A DNA stretch of 35,759 nucleotides from Saccharopolyspora oryzae (GTDB taxonomy: Bacteria > Actinomycetota > Actinomycetes > Mycobacteriales > Pseudonocardiaceae), in the NCBI RefSeq assembly GCF_027853915.1, contig NZ_JAQGLA010000077.1:1-35759 (forward strand). The letters run 5' to 3'. A program made the position numbers and the translations under genes. The notes under the pieces are model-generated. The model did no database searches. It was not told where the DNA came from and saw only the letters and a list, made by a program, of their open reading frames with translations. This document shows, piece after piece, positions 23,804 to 32,050 of the stretch. Positions within the stretch are counted from its first letter, which is position 1; each line of letters starts with the position of its first letter.

Positions 23804-25534
23804 TCAGCTGCGCTGGTAGTCATCGCGCCGACCGCGCGACTGCGGCGAGCGCTGCCCCTTGCGGTGCGGGCGCCGGTCGCGGTCCCGATCGCGGTCGCGG
23901 TCGCGGTCCCGGGCGGGACGGCGGGGACGGCGGTTGATCGACTCGCCCTCGGCGCGGGTGATGCGCAGACCGCGCCCGGCCACCTGGGTGTCGCGCAGCT
24001 TGTTCAGCAGCTCTTCCGGCAGGTCGGCGGGCAGCTCGATCAGGGTGTGCTCGTTGCGGATGTCGATGTGCCCGATGTACTTGCTGGGCACGCCGCCCTC
24101 GTTGGCCAGCGCCCCGACCAGCGCGCGCGGGGTGACCCGGTTGCGGCGGCCGACCTCGACCCGGTAGGTCTCGGTGTCCGAGCTGTTCGAGTGGAACGAC
24201 GGGCCTTCGCGGCGCTGCGGCTCCGGCTCGGGCTCCAGCAGCAGCGGCCGGTCGCCCTGGGCCATGCTGGCCAGCGCGGCGGCGATCTCCAGCGCCGGCA
24301 CGTCGTGGGTCTGCTCGTACTCGCGCACCAGCTCCTGGAACACCTCCAGGTCGCCCTTGGCCAGGGTGTCGGTGATGGCCTGCGCGAACTTGGCCAGGCG
24401 GCGGTCGTTGACCGCGTCGATCGTCGGCAGGTCCATCTGCTGGATCTGCTGGCGGGTGGCCCGCTCGATGGCGCGCAGCAGGTGCCGCTCGCGCGGGGAG
24501 ACGAACAGGATCGCCTCACCGCTGCGCCCGGCCCGGCCGGTGCGGCCGACGCGGTGCACGTAGGACTCGGTGTCGTGCGGGATGTCGTAGTTGAGCACGT
24601 GCGAGATGCGCTCGACGTCCAGACCGCGGGCGGCGACGTCGGTGGCCACCAGGATGTCGATCTTGCCGTCCCGCAGGTGGCCGATGGTGCGCTCGCGCTG
24701 CGCCTGCGCGATGTCGCCGTTGATCGCCGCCGCGTTGAAGCCGCGGGCCTGCAGCTTCTCCGCCAGCTCCTCGGTGAGCTGCTTGGTGCGGACGAACACG
24801 ATCATCGCGTCGAAGGCCTCGACCTCGAGGATCCGGGTCATCGCGTCCAGCTTGTTCGAGCCGCGCACCGGCACGTACCGCTGGGTGATGTTGGTGGCCG
24901 TGCTGGTCTTGGTCTTGACCGAGATCTCAGCGGGCTCGTTGAGGTAGTTCTGGCTGATCTTGCGGATCGCGCCGGGCATGGTGGCGGAGAACAGCGCCAC
25001 CTGGCGGCTCGACGGCACGGACTGCAGGATCCGCTCGACGTCCTCGATGAAGCCCATCCGCAGCATCTCGTCGGCCTCGTCGAGCACCAGGTTCTTCAGG
25101 TTGCTCAGGTCGAGCGAACCCTTCTCCAGGTGGTCGATCAAGCGGCCGGGGGTGCCGACCACGACGTGCGCGCCGCGGCGCAGGCCGGCCAGCTGCGGGC
25201 CGTAGCCGGTGCCGCCGTAGATCGGCAGGACGTGGAAGCCGGGCAGGTGCGAGGCGTAGCGCTGGAAGGCCTCGGAGACCTGGATGGCCAGCTCGCGGGT
25301 CGGTGCGAGCACCATCGCCTGCGGCCCCTTGGCCTTGAGGTCCAGCTGGGAGAGGATCGGCAGCGCGAACGCCGCGGTCTTGCCGGTGCCGGTCTGCGCC
25401 AGACCCAGCACGTCGCGCCCCTCCAGGAGCAGCGGAATCGTCTGCGCCTGGATCGGGGACGGGGTTTCGTAGCCGATCTCGGTCAGCGCCTGGCGGACGC
25501 GCGGGTCGAGGTCGAGCTCGTCAAAGGTCTGCAT
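23804..25534 (-). CDS. deaD: DeaD/CsdA-type ATP-dependent RNA helicase
   Basis: 576 residues from ATG 25534, where the Q-motif N terminus begins (MQTFDELDLDPRVRQALTEIG). Helicase motifs: AQTGTGKT 46-53, APTREL, TPGR, DEAD 152-155, SAT 183-185, VATDVAARGLD, and HRVGRTGRAGR. After the RecA domains comes a DeaD/DbpA-like RNA-binding domain (VEVGRRNRVTPRALVGALAN ... VAGRGLRITRA). The extreme C terminus is an Arg/Asp-alternating, Lys-rich tail encoded by a run of near-identical six-base units (about 23877-23925). The family helps unwind structured RNA, often in ribosome assembly or cold. A roughly 500-nt gene-free stretch upstream may hold a long leader. Confidence 0.94.
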   Translation of the reverse strand: MQTFDELDLDPRVRQALTEIGYETPSPIQAQTIPLLLEGRDVLGLAQTGTGKTAAFALPILSQLDLKAKGPQAMVLAPTRELAIQVSEAFQRYASHLPGFHVLPIYGGTGYGPQLAGLRRGAHVVVGTPGRLIDHLEKGSLDLSNLKNLVLDEADEMLRMGFIEDVERILQSVPSSRQVALFSATMPGAIRKISQNYLNEPAEISVKTKTSTATNITQRYVPVRGSNKLDAMTRILEVEAFDAMIVFVRTKQLTEELAEKLQARGFNAAAINGDIAQAQRERTIGHLRDGKIDILVATDVAARGLDVERISHVLNYDIPHDTESYVHRVGRTGRAGRSGEAILFVSPRERHLLRAIERATRQQIQQMDLPTIDAVNDRRLAKFAQAITDTLAKGDLEVFQELVREYEQTHDVPALEIAAALASMAQGDRPLLLEPEPEPQRREGPSFHSNSSDTETYRVEVGRRNRVTPRALVGALANEGGVPSKYIGHIDIRNEHTLIELPADLPEELLNKLRDTQVAGRGLRITRAEGESINRRPRRPARDRDRDRDRDRDRRPHRKGQRSPQSRGRRDDYQRS

Positions 25535-26049
25535 GCTGAACGCGGGTCTCCTCAGTGGGGTCGACAGGGGGCTGATGGATCGCGGAAACGGCCCGGTGCT
25601 GCCCGCCGAGGAGGGTGGGCCAGGGGAGTCGGCGCGGTGGTGCAGCCGACCACGGGACAGTCGCTTGCGCTTGTCGAACCGCGCGTTCCGCTGGACGCAC
25701 ACCCTGTTGCCAGTCACCCGCAGCTCGATGATTCTCAGCCTGGTGCGGCGGCGTCCTAGCCGCAGCACCAGCGATCCAGCCTAGCGATCGAGATCCGCGC
25801 CCGCTGCCCCGCCCCACCACAACGGGACGCAAGTCACGCCCAAGAAGCTGTTTCCAGGCTCATTCTGCGTATCGGTGCAGGTGGCGGAACCTCAGCGCCC
25901 GCCTGGACTCCGGGTGCCCGACTTGATGTATGCCAATACACGGCAGTCAGGCCGTCCTCGCCAGGCGAACGCTGAGAACCCGCGGCGGCGCAAGCGCCGA
26001 GGGTGGGCTACGCGCCTCCGGCGCATCAAGAACGAAAACCACGGCCAAG
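25535..26049. other. Gene-free interval upstream of the helicase, containing repeat copy 2
   Basis: 515 bases without a supportable gene. The right half holds the long inverted repeat (25884-25983) and a trailing hairpin GGCGC/GCGCC (25987-25998). The left half should contain the promoter and leader of the minus-strand helicase gene. GAGGAG lies 13 bases before the helicase ATG, and no other regulatory site could be fixed. Short plus-strand frames (25533-25784, 25875-26072) have no codon bias or ribosome site. Confidence 0.5.
25884..25983. repeat. Long imperfect inverted repeat, copy 2
   Basis: GCGG 25884-25887 pairs with CCGC 25980-25983. A symmetric AAC/AAC internal loop follows (25888-25890 against 25977-25979), then CTCAGCG 25891-25897 with CGCTGAG 25970-25976, a 2x2 mismatch, and CGCCTGG 25900-25906 with CCAGGCG 25961-25967. 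The 54-base centre is unrelated to copy 1. The 12-base arm GGCGGAACCTCA and 11-base arm TGAGAACCCGC are identical to copy 1 at 5485-5550, whereas the next stem bases differ but still pair. Confidence 0.75.
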
Positions 26050-26634
26050 TCACGATTCGACGTCCAGCCTGAGGCCTGAGCTGACCTCTTCGCGGGTCAG
26101 GAGGTGCGCTTGCCGCCAGCCGCGCGGCGTCGCACCGTCGCGGAGCCTGCGGTGCATGCGGTCCGCGCGCTGCACGTGCCGGGCGAACGACGTGCGGCGG
26201 ATCAGGCGGCCGCGCTGCTGCTGCCCGGCCAGGGCGTCGTCCGGGTCCGCGTACAGCCACACGAGCACTCGCTGGCGGCCGCTCATCCAGCCGAACGCCA
26301 GCAGCAGGGCTCGGGTGGTGGCACGGGTGGCGGGTTCGTGCGCGACGACCGGGCCGGGCGCGGTCAGGCAGAACCAGACGATGCGGGTCCGGTGCGCCAA
26401 GTGCACGACCGGGCGGTAGTAGCGGTAGGGCAGCCAGCCCGGCAGGACCTCGCGCAGGCGCGCGCGGACCTGCTCGGAGTCAAGCGTCGAGATGTCGGCG
26501 TCCGAGCTGAGCTTGCCCAGCACCGTGCTCTTCCCGGCGCCGGGCAGGCCGGCCAGGACGACGAGGGATCGGCGGCCGACCTGCACGGCCGGCGGAGGAT
26601 ATGTGACCACTGGTGAGAAGTCCGGTATGTCCAC
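26050..26634 (-). CDS. P-loop NTPase (AAA/zeta-toxin-like kinase fold), function unknown
   Basis: 194 residues from GTG 26634. Walker A is at about 30-38 (LAGLPGAGKST), followed by the short-kinase style arrangement LSSDADISTLDSEQVRARLRE, where Asp and Arg positions recall polynucleotide kinase or zeta-type P-loop kinases. Then RVLVWLYADPDDALAGQQQRGRLIRRTSFARHVQRADRMHR looks like the strand and lid region, with several Arg suitable for phosphate contacts. Substrate unknown. It stands alone between the helicase gap and glnK, in the interval where Streptomyces has glnD-ffh. No antitoxin-like partner is adjacent, so a toxin role has little support. Confidence 0.78.
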   Translation of the reverse strand: MDIPDFSPVVTYPPPAVQVGRRSLVVLAGLPGAGKSTVLGKLSSDADISTLDSEQVRARLREVLPGWLPYRYYRPVVHLAHRTRIVWFCLTAPGPVVAHEPATRATTRALLLAFGWMSGRQRVLVWLYADPDDALAGQQQRGRLIRRTSFARHVQRADRMHRRLRDGATPRGWRQAHLLTREEVSSGLRLDVES

Positions 26635-27058
26635 GACGGGACCAGATTACGCGTTGTTGGATCTTGTGCGGCAGATCCGCTCGCACATCTCCCGCGAACA
26701 GGAGAGGAGGCGGCCCGCCTCCCCCTGCGAGCCGCCTCCAGCGCCACCCCCTGGCGCACTTCCCGGTCCGCGCGGGCGGCCCTTCCCCTACCACCCGCGC
26801 GGTTCCCCCCTTTGCGATCGCCAGGCCCGGTTTCACCCGCCCGACCCCCAGTACGGGCGGGTTCCCATCCGGTTCCCCCTGATCACCGCGTCGCACTTAG
26901 AAGTGTGCCGGGCCACCGGCCCCGGCGAGACCGTGAAGCTCCCTGAGTCCGACTGCGTATTGCTACTCACCCACCACCCGGCCCGGTCGGAAAACCACTC
27001 ACGACATGACGAAGGGCGCCTCCCCGGCTCGGAGGCGCCCTTCGAGAAGTCACGAGGA
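26635..27058. other. Gene-free interval between glnK and the P-loop gene
   Basis: 424 bases with no supportable gene and no recognisable glnD remnant. It holds the glnK terminator at its right end. In the middle is a pyrimidine-rich plus strand with competing inverted repeats: GGAGGCGGC 26706-26714 can pair with GCCGCCTCC 26731-26739, or its first six bases with the nearer GCCTCC at 26717-26722. On the minus strand this is the probable leader of the P-loop gene. Confidence 0.45.
27011..27043 (-). terminator. Terminator after glnK
   Basis: Thirteen-base-pair perfect stem GAAGGGCGCCTCC (27011-27023) with GGAGGCGCCCTTC (27031-27043), seven-base loop, 15 bases beyond the glnK stop. It closes the amtB-glnK transcript, leaving no room for a co-transcribed glnD. 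Confidence 0.8.
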
Positions 27059-27393
27059 CTAGATCGCTTCGGGACCGGTCTCGCCGGTGCGGACCCGGAC
27101 GACGGTGTCGACGGCGGTCACCCACACCTTGCCGTCCCCCACCTGGCCGGTGCGGGCGGCGCGCACGATGCCGTCCACGACCTTGTCCGCATCCGGTTCG
27201 TCGACCAGGACCTCGACGCGGAGCTTCTCGATGAAGTCGACCGAGTACTCAGCACCCCGGTAGACCTCGGTGTGCCCCTTCTGCCTGCCGTAGCCCTCCA
27301 CCTGGCTGACGGTCATGCCCAGCACCCCGAGCCGGCCCAGCTCCTCCTTCAGATCGTCCAACTTGGACGGTTGCACGATCGCGGTCACCAGCT

Positions 27394-27397
<4 letters not shown>
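27059..27397 (-). CDS. glnK: Nitrogen regulatory protein PII
   Basis: 112 residues, the exact PII length. Seen: MKLVTAIVQPSKLDDLKEEL, the T-loop with Tyr51 (EVYRGAEYSVDF), the B-loop VRAARTGQVGDGKVWV (Walker-like ATP site) and VVRVRTGETG at the C-loop. PII binds ATP/ADP and 2-oxoglutarate and blocks AmtB when nitrogen is sufficient; in actinomycetes Tyr51 is adenylylated by GlnD. The ATG overlaps the amtB stop by four bases (ATGA). A terminator follows directly. Confidence 0.97.
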
Positions 27398-28722
<1,325 letters not shown>

Positions 28723-28769
28723 ATCGCCTCCCGTGCGGACCGAGTTGCGCCGCATCATGGGAAGCCGCT

Positions 28770-28807
28770 GTTTCAGCCGACCCGTCCTGCTGTTTCGCCG
28801 CGGTGAA
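28770..28807 (-). promoter_or_regulatory. Putative GlnR box upstream of amtB
   Basis: On the minus strand the four five-base units at 11-bp phasing are TTCAC, GAAAC, ACGGG and GAAAC (28807 to 28770). The two GAAAC units are exactly 22 bp apart, as in the GTnAC-n6-GAAAC repeats bound by actinomycete GlnR. The first unit matches four of five bases and the third is poor. A further GTAAC (28813-28817) lies one base out of phase. Position just ahead of amtB-glnK supports the call. Confidence 0.5.
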
Positions 28808-28813
28808 ATCGGG

Positions 28814-30043
28814 TTACGGGCGTGTTGTGACGTGACCGCCGTGCTGCACGGACGGCACCTGGCGGTGGCGGCAGGCGAGCAGCCCCGAGATCAACCAGGC
28901 GGCGCAGCAGGCCATCAGCAGCGCCAGCGGGGCCGTCCAGGTGCCCGCCAGGTCGTGCAGGAGGCCGATCAGCAGCGGACCGGTCGCGGCGATGAGGTAC
29001 CCGATGCCCTGCGCCATCCCGGACAGCGCAGCGGCGGTGTCGCTGTCCGGCGCGCGCAGCCCGATCACCGTCAGCGCCAAGCCGAACGACGCGCCCTGCG
29101 CGACCCCGAGCACGATCACCGAGGGCCACACGCCGGATGCCGGGCCGACCAGGATCCCGGCGAACCCGAGCGCGATGCAGATGGCCAGCACGGTGGAGAT
29201 CGGCCGCTGGTCGCGGAACCTGCGGCACAGCACCGGCACCGCGAGCGAACCGATGGACTGCACCGCCGCCTGGATGCCGAGCGCCAGTCCGGACAGCTCA
29301 GCGCTCATGCCCCGGCCCTGCAGCATGGTCGGCAACCAGCCGAACACCACGTAGGCCATCGCCGACTGCAACCCCATGAACGCGGTGACCTGCCAGGCCA
29401 GCGGGGTGCGCCACAGCAGCCCGGGCCGCGACGGCTGCGGCGGCGCGCCGGAACCGCGGCGCAGCACGAAGGCGCTGATCACCAGGGCCACCAGCACCGG
29501 GACGGCGAGCACCCCGAGCGGTGCCTGCCAGGCCGAGCCCAGCGCGGTGCCGACCGGCACCACGATGCTGGCCGCGAACGCACCGCCCCGCGTCAAGCAG
29601 ACCGTGTACACCGCCGTGATCACCGGGATGTTGTGCGGGAAGTCGCGCTTGATCAGCCCGGGCAGGGCCACGTTCGCCACCGCGATCCCGGCGCCGACGA
29701 CGACCGTGCCCGCCAGCAGCGTCCAGGTCGAACCCGCGGCCCGCAGCGAGTTCCCGACCAGCAGCACCACCAGGCAGCCGACGACCACCTTCTCGTCGCC
29801 GAACCGCTGCCGCAGCGTCGGCGCGACGAACGCGAACACCCCGAGGCACACCACCGGCAAGGTGGTCAGCACGCCGGCGAAGGTGTTCGACACCCCCAGG
29901 TCCCGCTGGATCGCCTCCAGCAGCGGAGCCACCGCGGTGAACGGCGGCCGCAGCGCGAGCGCCACCAGCACGATCAGCACCATGGTGGCCACCGCGGCGG
30001 TGCCGGCCGGGCGCGTGGGCGCCTGCTGGACTCCGGTACTCAC
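28814..30043 (-). CDS. MFS transporter, CynX/NimT family
   Basis: 409 residues from GTG 30043, behind GAGGGG; this start overlaps the GntR-gene stop by four bases (GTGA). Twelve hydrophobic helices are arranged in two halves, with the CynX-type signature ALRPPFTAVAPLLEAIQRDLG early in the first half and LPGLIKRDFPHN after helix 4. Family members export or import small organic compounds such as cyanate or 2-nitroimidazole; the substrate here is unknown. It is directly downstream of a GntR/FadR-type regulator and probably co-transcribed with and controlled by it. Confidence 0.9.
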   Translation of the reverse strand: MSTGVQQAPTRPAGTAAVATMVLIVLVALALRPPFTAVAPLLEAIQRDLGVSNTFAGVLTTLPVVCLGVFAFVAPTLRQRFGDEKVVVGCLVVLLVGNSLRAAGSTWTLLAGTVVVGAGIAVANVALPGLIKRDFPHNIPVITAVYTVCLTRGGAFAASIVVPVGTALGSAWQAPLGVLAVPVLVALVISAFVLRRGSGAPPQPSRPGLLWRTPLAWQVTAFMGLQSAMAYVVFGWLPTMLQGRGMSAELSGLALGIQAAVQSIGSLAVPVLCRRFRDQRPISTVLAICIALGFAGILVGPASGVWPSVIVLGVAQGASFGLALTVIGLRAPDSDTAAALSGMAQGIGYLIAATGPLLIGLLHDLAGTWTAPLALLMACCAAWLISGLLACRHRQVPSVQHGGHVTTRP

Positions 30044-30729
30044 TGCTCGGTTCCCCTCTCTGCGACGACGCTGCCCAGCGACGTCAGGCACGGCTGGATC
30101 ACGGCCTGCGCGGCCGCGGCGGCGGACTCGGGATCGCGGTCGGCGATCGCGTCGAACAGCGCGCGGTGGGCTTGCGGGCCGCCCTCGGACAACGCGCTGT
30201 CCGCGCGCAGCTCCACCAAGCTCTCCCGCAGGCGTTCGCTCAGGTAGCGGTACATCTCGGTGAGCAGCGGGTTGCGCGCAGCCTCGACCACGGCGCAGTG
30301 GAACTCGACGTCAGCGGCGCCGAAGTCCTCCGGCGAAGCAGCGCGGTCCCGCCGCTCCAGCAGCTCGCGCAGCCGCTCGACGTCGGCGTCCTCGCGGCGC
30401 ACCGCGGCCAACCGCGCGGCCTGCACGTCGTGGGCGAGCTGGACCTCGAAGACGTCCCGCAGCTCGGCCAACCGCAGCTGCCGCAGCATCGGCGTCGGAT
30501 CGGCGGCCGACACCACGAACGTCCCGGCGCCCTGCCGGGCCTCCAAGCACCCCAGTTGGACCAGCGCCCGAACGGCCTCCCGGACGACGGCCCGGCTCAC
30601 GCCGAGCTCGGCGACCAGCTCCTGCTCGGTGGGTATCCGCTCCCCAGGAGCCCAGGCCCCACCGGACAACTGCTCGTTGAGCGCAGCGATGACCTCGTCG
30701 ACCGAAGACCGACGCCCCACAACCCGCAT
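30040..30729 (-). CDS. GntR-family transcriptional regulator, FadR/FCD subfamily
   Basis: 229 residues from ATG 30729, with GGGAGG eight bases upstream; the frame extends to 30807 without a better site. The N-terminal winged helix (about 8-75) contains PGERIPTEQELVAELGVSRAVVREAVRAL and the wing RQGAGTFVV. The all-helical FCD ligand domain (about 90-220) has the Asp/His metal-ligand pattern DVEFHCAVVEAARNPLL and a late His (AHRALFDAI). It probably senses a small carboxylate or similar ligand and controls its own gene and the coupled transporter. A GTCAGAC inverted repeat overlaps the likely -35 box. Confidence 0.92.
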   Translation of the reverse strand: MRVVGRRSSVDEVIAALNEQLSGGAWAPGERIPTEQELVAELGVSRAVVREAVRALVQLGCLEARQGAGTFVVSAADPTPMLRQLRLAELRDVFEVQLAHDVQAARLAAVRREDADVERLRELLERRDRAASPEDFGAADVEFHCAVVEAARNPLLTEMYRYLSERLRESLVELRADSALSEGGPQAHRALFDAIADRDPESAAAAAQAVIQPCLTSLGSVVAERGTEQ

Positions 30730-30748
30730 CCGAACTACCTCCCGCCAG

Positions 30749-30778
30749 ACCGTAAGCGATACATCAGTCGTCAGACAA
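30749..30778 (-). promoter_or_regulatory. Probable promoter and operator of the GntR-MFS operon
   Basis: On the minus strand TTGTCT (30778-30773) and TACGGT (30754-30749) are separated by 18 bp and resemble -35/-10 boxes. The seven-base inverted repeat GTCTGAC (30776-30770) fits the GntR operator pattern GTn-n-nAC and overlaps the -35, which suggests autorepression. Confidence 0.4.
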
Positions 30779-30821
30779 ATTTCCCACCGGGCGAGAAGCA
30801 CCAACAACCTTCGCCATCGGC

Positions 30822-30852
30822 TATGATGAATCAGATCGGAAAAAATGATTCA
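30822..30852 (+). promoter_or_regulatory. Duplicated operator-like sites and -10 box ahead of the XRE-IrrE-PIN cassette
   Basis: TATGAT at 30822-30827 resembles a -10 hexamer. Directly on it lie two near-palindromic heptamers: TGAATCA (30827-30833) and TGATTCA (30846-30852), 19 bp start to start, each followed by GAT. They precede the XRE gene by 15-40 bp and are good candidates for binding by the encoded repressor. Confidence 0.45.
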
Positions 30853-30866
30853 GATGGGGGGTTCAG

Positions 30867-31202
30867 GTGACTGCGACACAGGTCGGGGCAGCGGTTGACC
30901 GCGCTCGCGAGGCGGCCGGGCTGTCCCAGCGGGGCCTCGCCGACCGCACCGGCATTTCCCAGACGACCCTTTCCCGCATCATCTCCGGCGAGCGGGCCGC
31001 GAAGATGCCCGAGATCATCCGGATCGCCGACGCCACCGGCTACACCGTCGCCCAGCTGACCGGAACAGCGGCTGCTGAACGAGTGCAGTGCGCTGCTCGC
31101 GCGAGCAACGGCTCGGGCATGGAGAAGATGCGGCAGCGGCTGCTGGATTTCATCGAACTCGATGCCTACCTGGACGAGCAGGCAGTCACCGCGCCCCAGT
31201 GA
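30867..31202 (+). CDS. XRE-family helix-turn-helix regulator
   Basis: 111 residues, GTG start with GGGGGG upstream. A Cro/CI-type HTH fills about 5-66: VDRAREAAGLSQRGLADRTGI, SQTTLSRIISGERAAKMPEII, RIADATGYTVAQLTG. The C-terminal part (about 80-111) may be a linker plus short helix (MEKMRQRLLDFIELDAYLDEQ), which might carry the protease cleavage or dimer surface; that is inference from IrrE-DdrO and ImmA-ImmR pairs. It is the first gene of a three-gene cassette, 14 nt ahead of a COG2856-type metalloprotease gene. Base composition by eye is less G/C-extreme than the flanks. Confidence 0.88.
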   Translation: MTATQVGAAVDRAREAAGLSQRGLADRTGISQTTLSRIISGERAAKMPEIIRIADATGYTVAQLTGTAAAERVQCAARASNGSGMEKMRQRLLDFIELDAYLDEQAVTAPQ

Positions 31203-31216
31203 AGGACAGGCAGATC

Positions 31217-32050
31217 ATGACGCCGGAGCAGCAGGGAAGGGAAGCGGCAGCCGCCTTCCGCCGCGAGCACCACCTGGGAGACCAGCCCCTAGGTGATCTC
31301 GTCGCGCTCATCGAGCGGACAACCGGACATGATGTCGCCGTGCTGGACGCGAGTCCCGACGAGCACGGACTGACCATGCGCGACCCCGTGCGGGACGTCA
31401 CCTTCATCGGGGTCGCCCGCACACGCAATCCCATGCGGCAGCGCAGCACGCTGGCGCATGAGCTCGCCCATGTGATCTTCGCCGACTGGAACGGACCACA
31501 GGGACAAGACCTCAGCGCCCGCACTGCTCAGGAGCAACGCGCTGATGCGTTCGCCCGGAATCTGCTGGTGCCGGCGGCCGGTCTCAAGGCGTTCCTAGGA
31601 GACCATGCCGCCCCGTCCGAGGCCGCCCTGTCGGCCGTCGTGCAGGGGTTCCTCGTCTCACCGGCCATCGCGGCCATCGCGCTCCACGACTGCGGATGCA
31701 TCAACGCATCCACCAAGCAAGAGTGGATGGGACTTTCGACTCCACAGCTGGCAACGCGCTTCGGGTGGACCGATCAGTACGAGTCGCTCCAGAACGACTC
31801 CGATCGCACCCGCTCGCCCCAGCGACTCCTCGCCCGCACCATCGCCGGATACCGGGAAGGAGTCGTGACGGCTCAGTCGGTAGCCACCCTGCGAGGAATC
31901 ACCGTCGATGCCGCCAGGAGAGAACTCGCCGACGCCGGAATCGCCCCGCGCGATCCCTCGGTTCCGTGGATGACGGCCCAGGACCTGCCGGTCGTATCAG
32001 TGGACTTGAGCGACCTGGACGACCAAGCAGGCGAGGGCGTCGCCGAATGA
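31217..32050 (+). CDS. ImmA/IrrE (COG2856) family zinc metallo-endopeptidase
   Basis: 277 residues from ATG 31217 with AAGGACAGG upstream. The gluzincin-like motif is His81-Glu82-Leu-Ala-His85 (STLAHELAHVIF), and EQRADAFARNLLVP (Glu106 onward) offers the probable third zinc ligand. The family-typical helical region VSPAIAAIALHDCG follows. The C-terminal half (about 170-277) ends with a helix-turn-helix-like segment ARTIAGYREGVVTAQSVATLRGI and an acidic tail. In known cases (Deinococcus IrrE, ICEBs1 ImmA) the protease cleaves an XRE repressor; the neighbouring XRE protein is the obvious candidate. The stop overlaps the next gene's start by four bases (ATGA). Confidence 0.9.
   Translation: MTPEQQGREAAAAFRREHHLGDQPLGDLVALIERTTGHDVAVLDASPDEHGLTMRDPVRDVTFIGVARTRNPMRQRSTLAHELAHVIFADWNGPQGQDLSARTAQEQRADAFARNLLVPAAGLKAFLGDHAAPSEAALSAVVQGFLVSPAIAAIALHDCGCINASTKQEWMGLSTPQLATRFGWTDQYESLQNDSDRTRSPQRLLARTIAGYREGVVTAQSVATLRGITVDAARRELADAGIAPRDPSVPWMTAQDLPVVSVDLSDLDDQAGEGVAE

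Noticed and set aside
23723..25759. 678-residue plus-strand open frame
   Set aside because: Antisense to the complete DEAD-box helicase; translation is Val/Leu/Gly/Asp-rich without motifs.
25875..26072. 65-residue plus-strand basic ORF in the helicase-upstream gap
   Set aside because: It spans the inverted repeat, has no ribosome site, and its Arg content comes from the GC-rich arms.
26635..27058. Possible glnD remnant after glnK
   Set aside because: No frame shows nucleotidyltransferase, HD or ACT motifs; the stretch seems non-coding.
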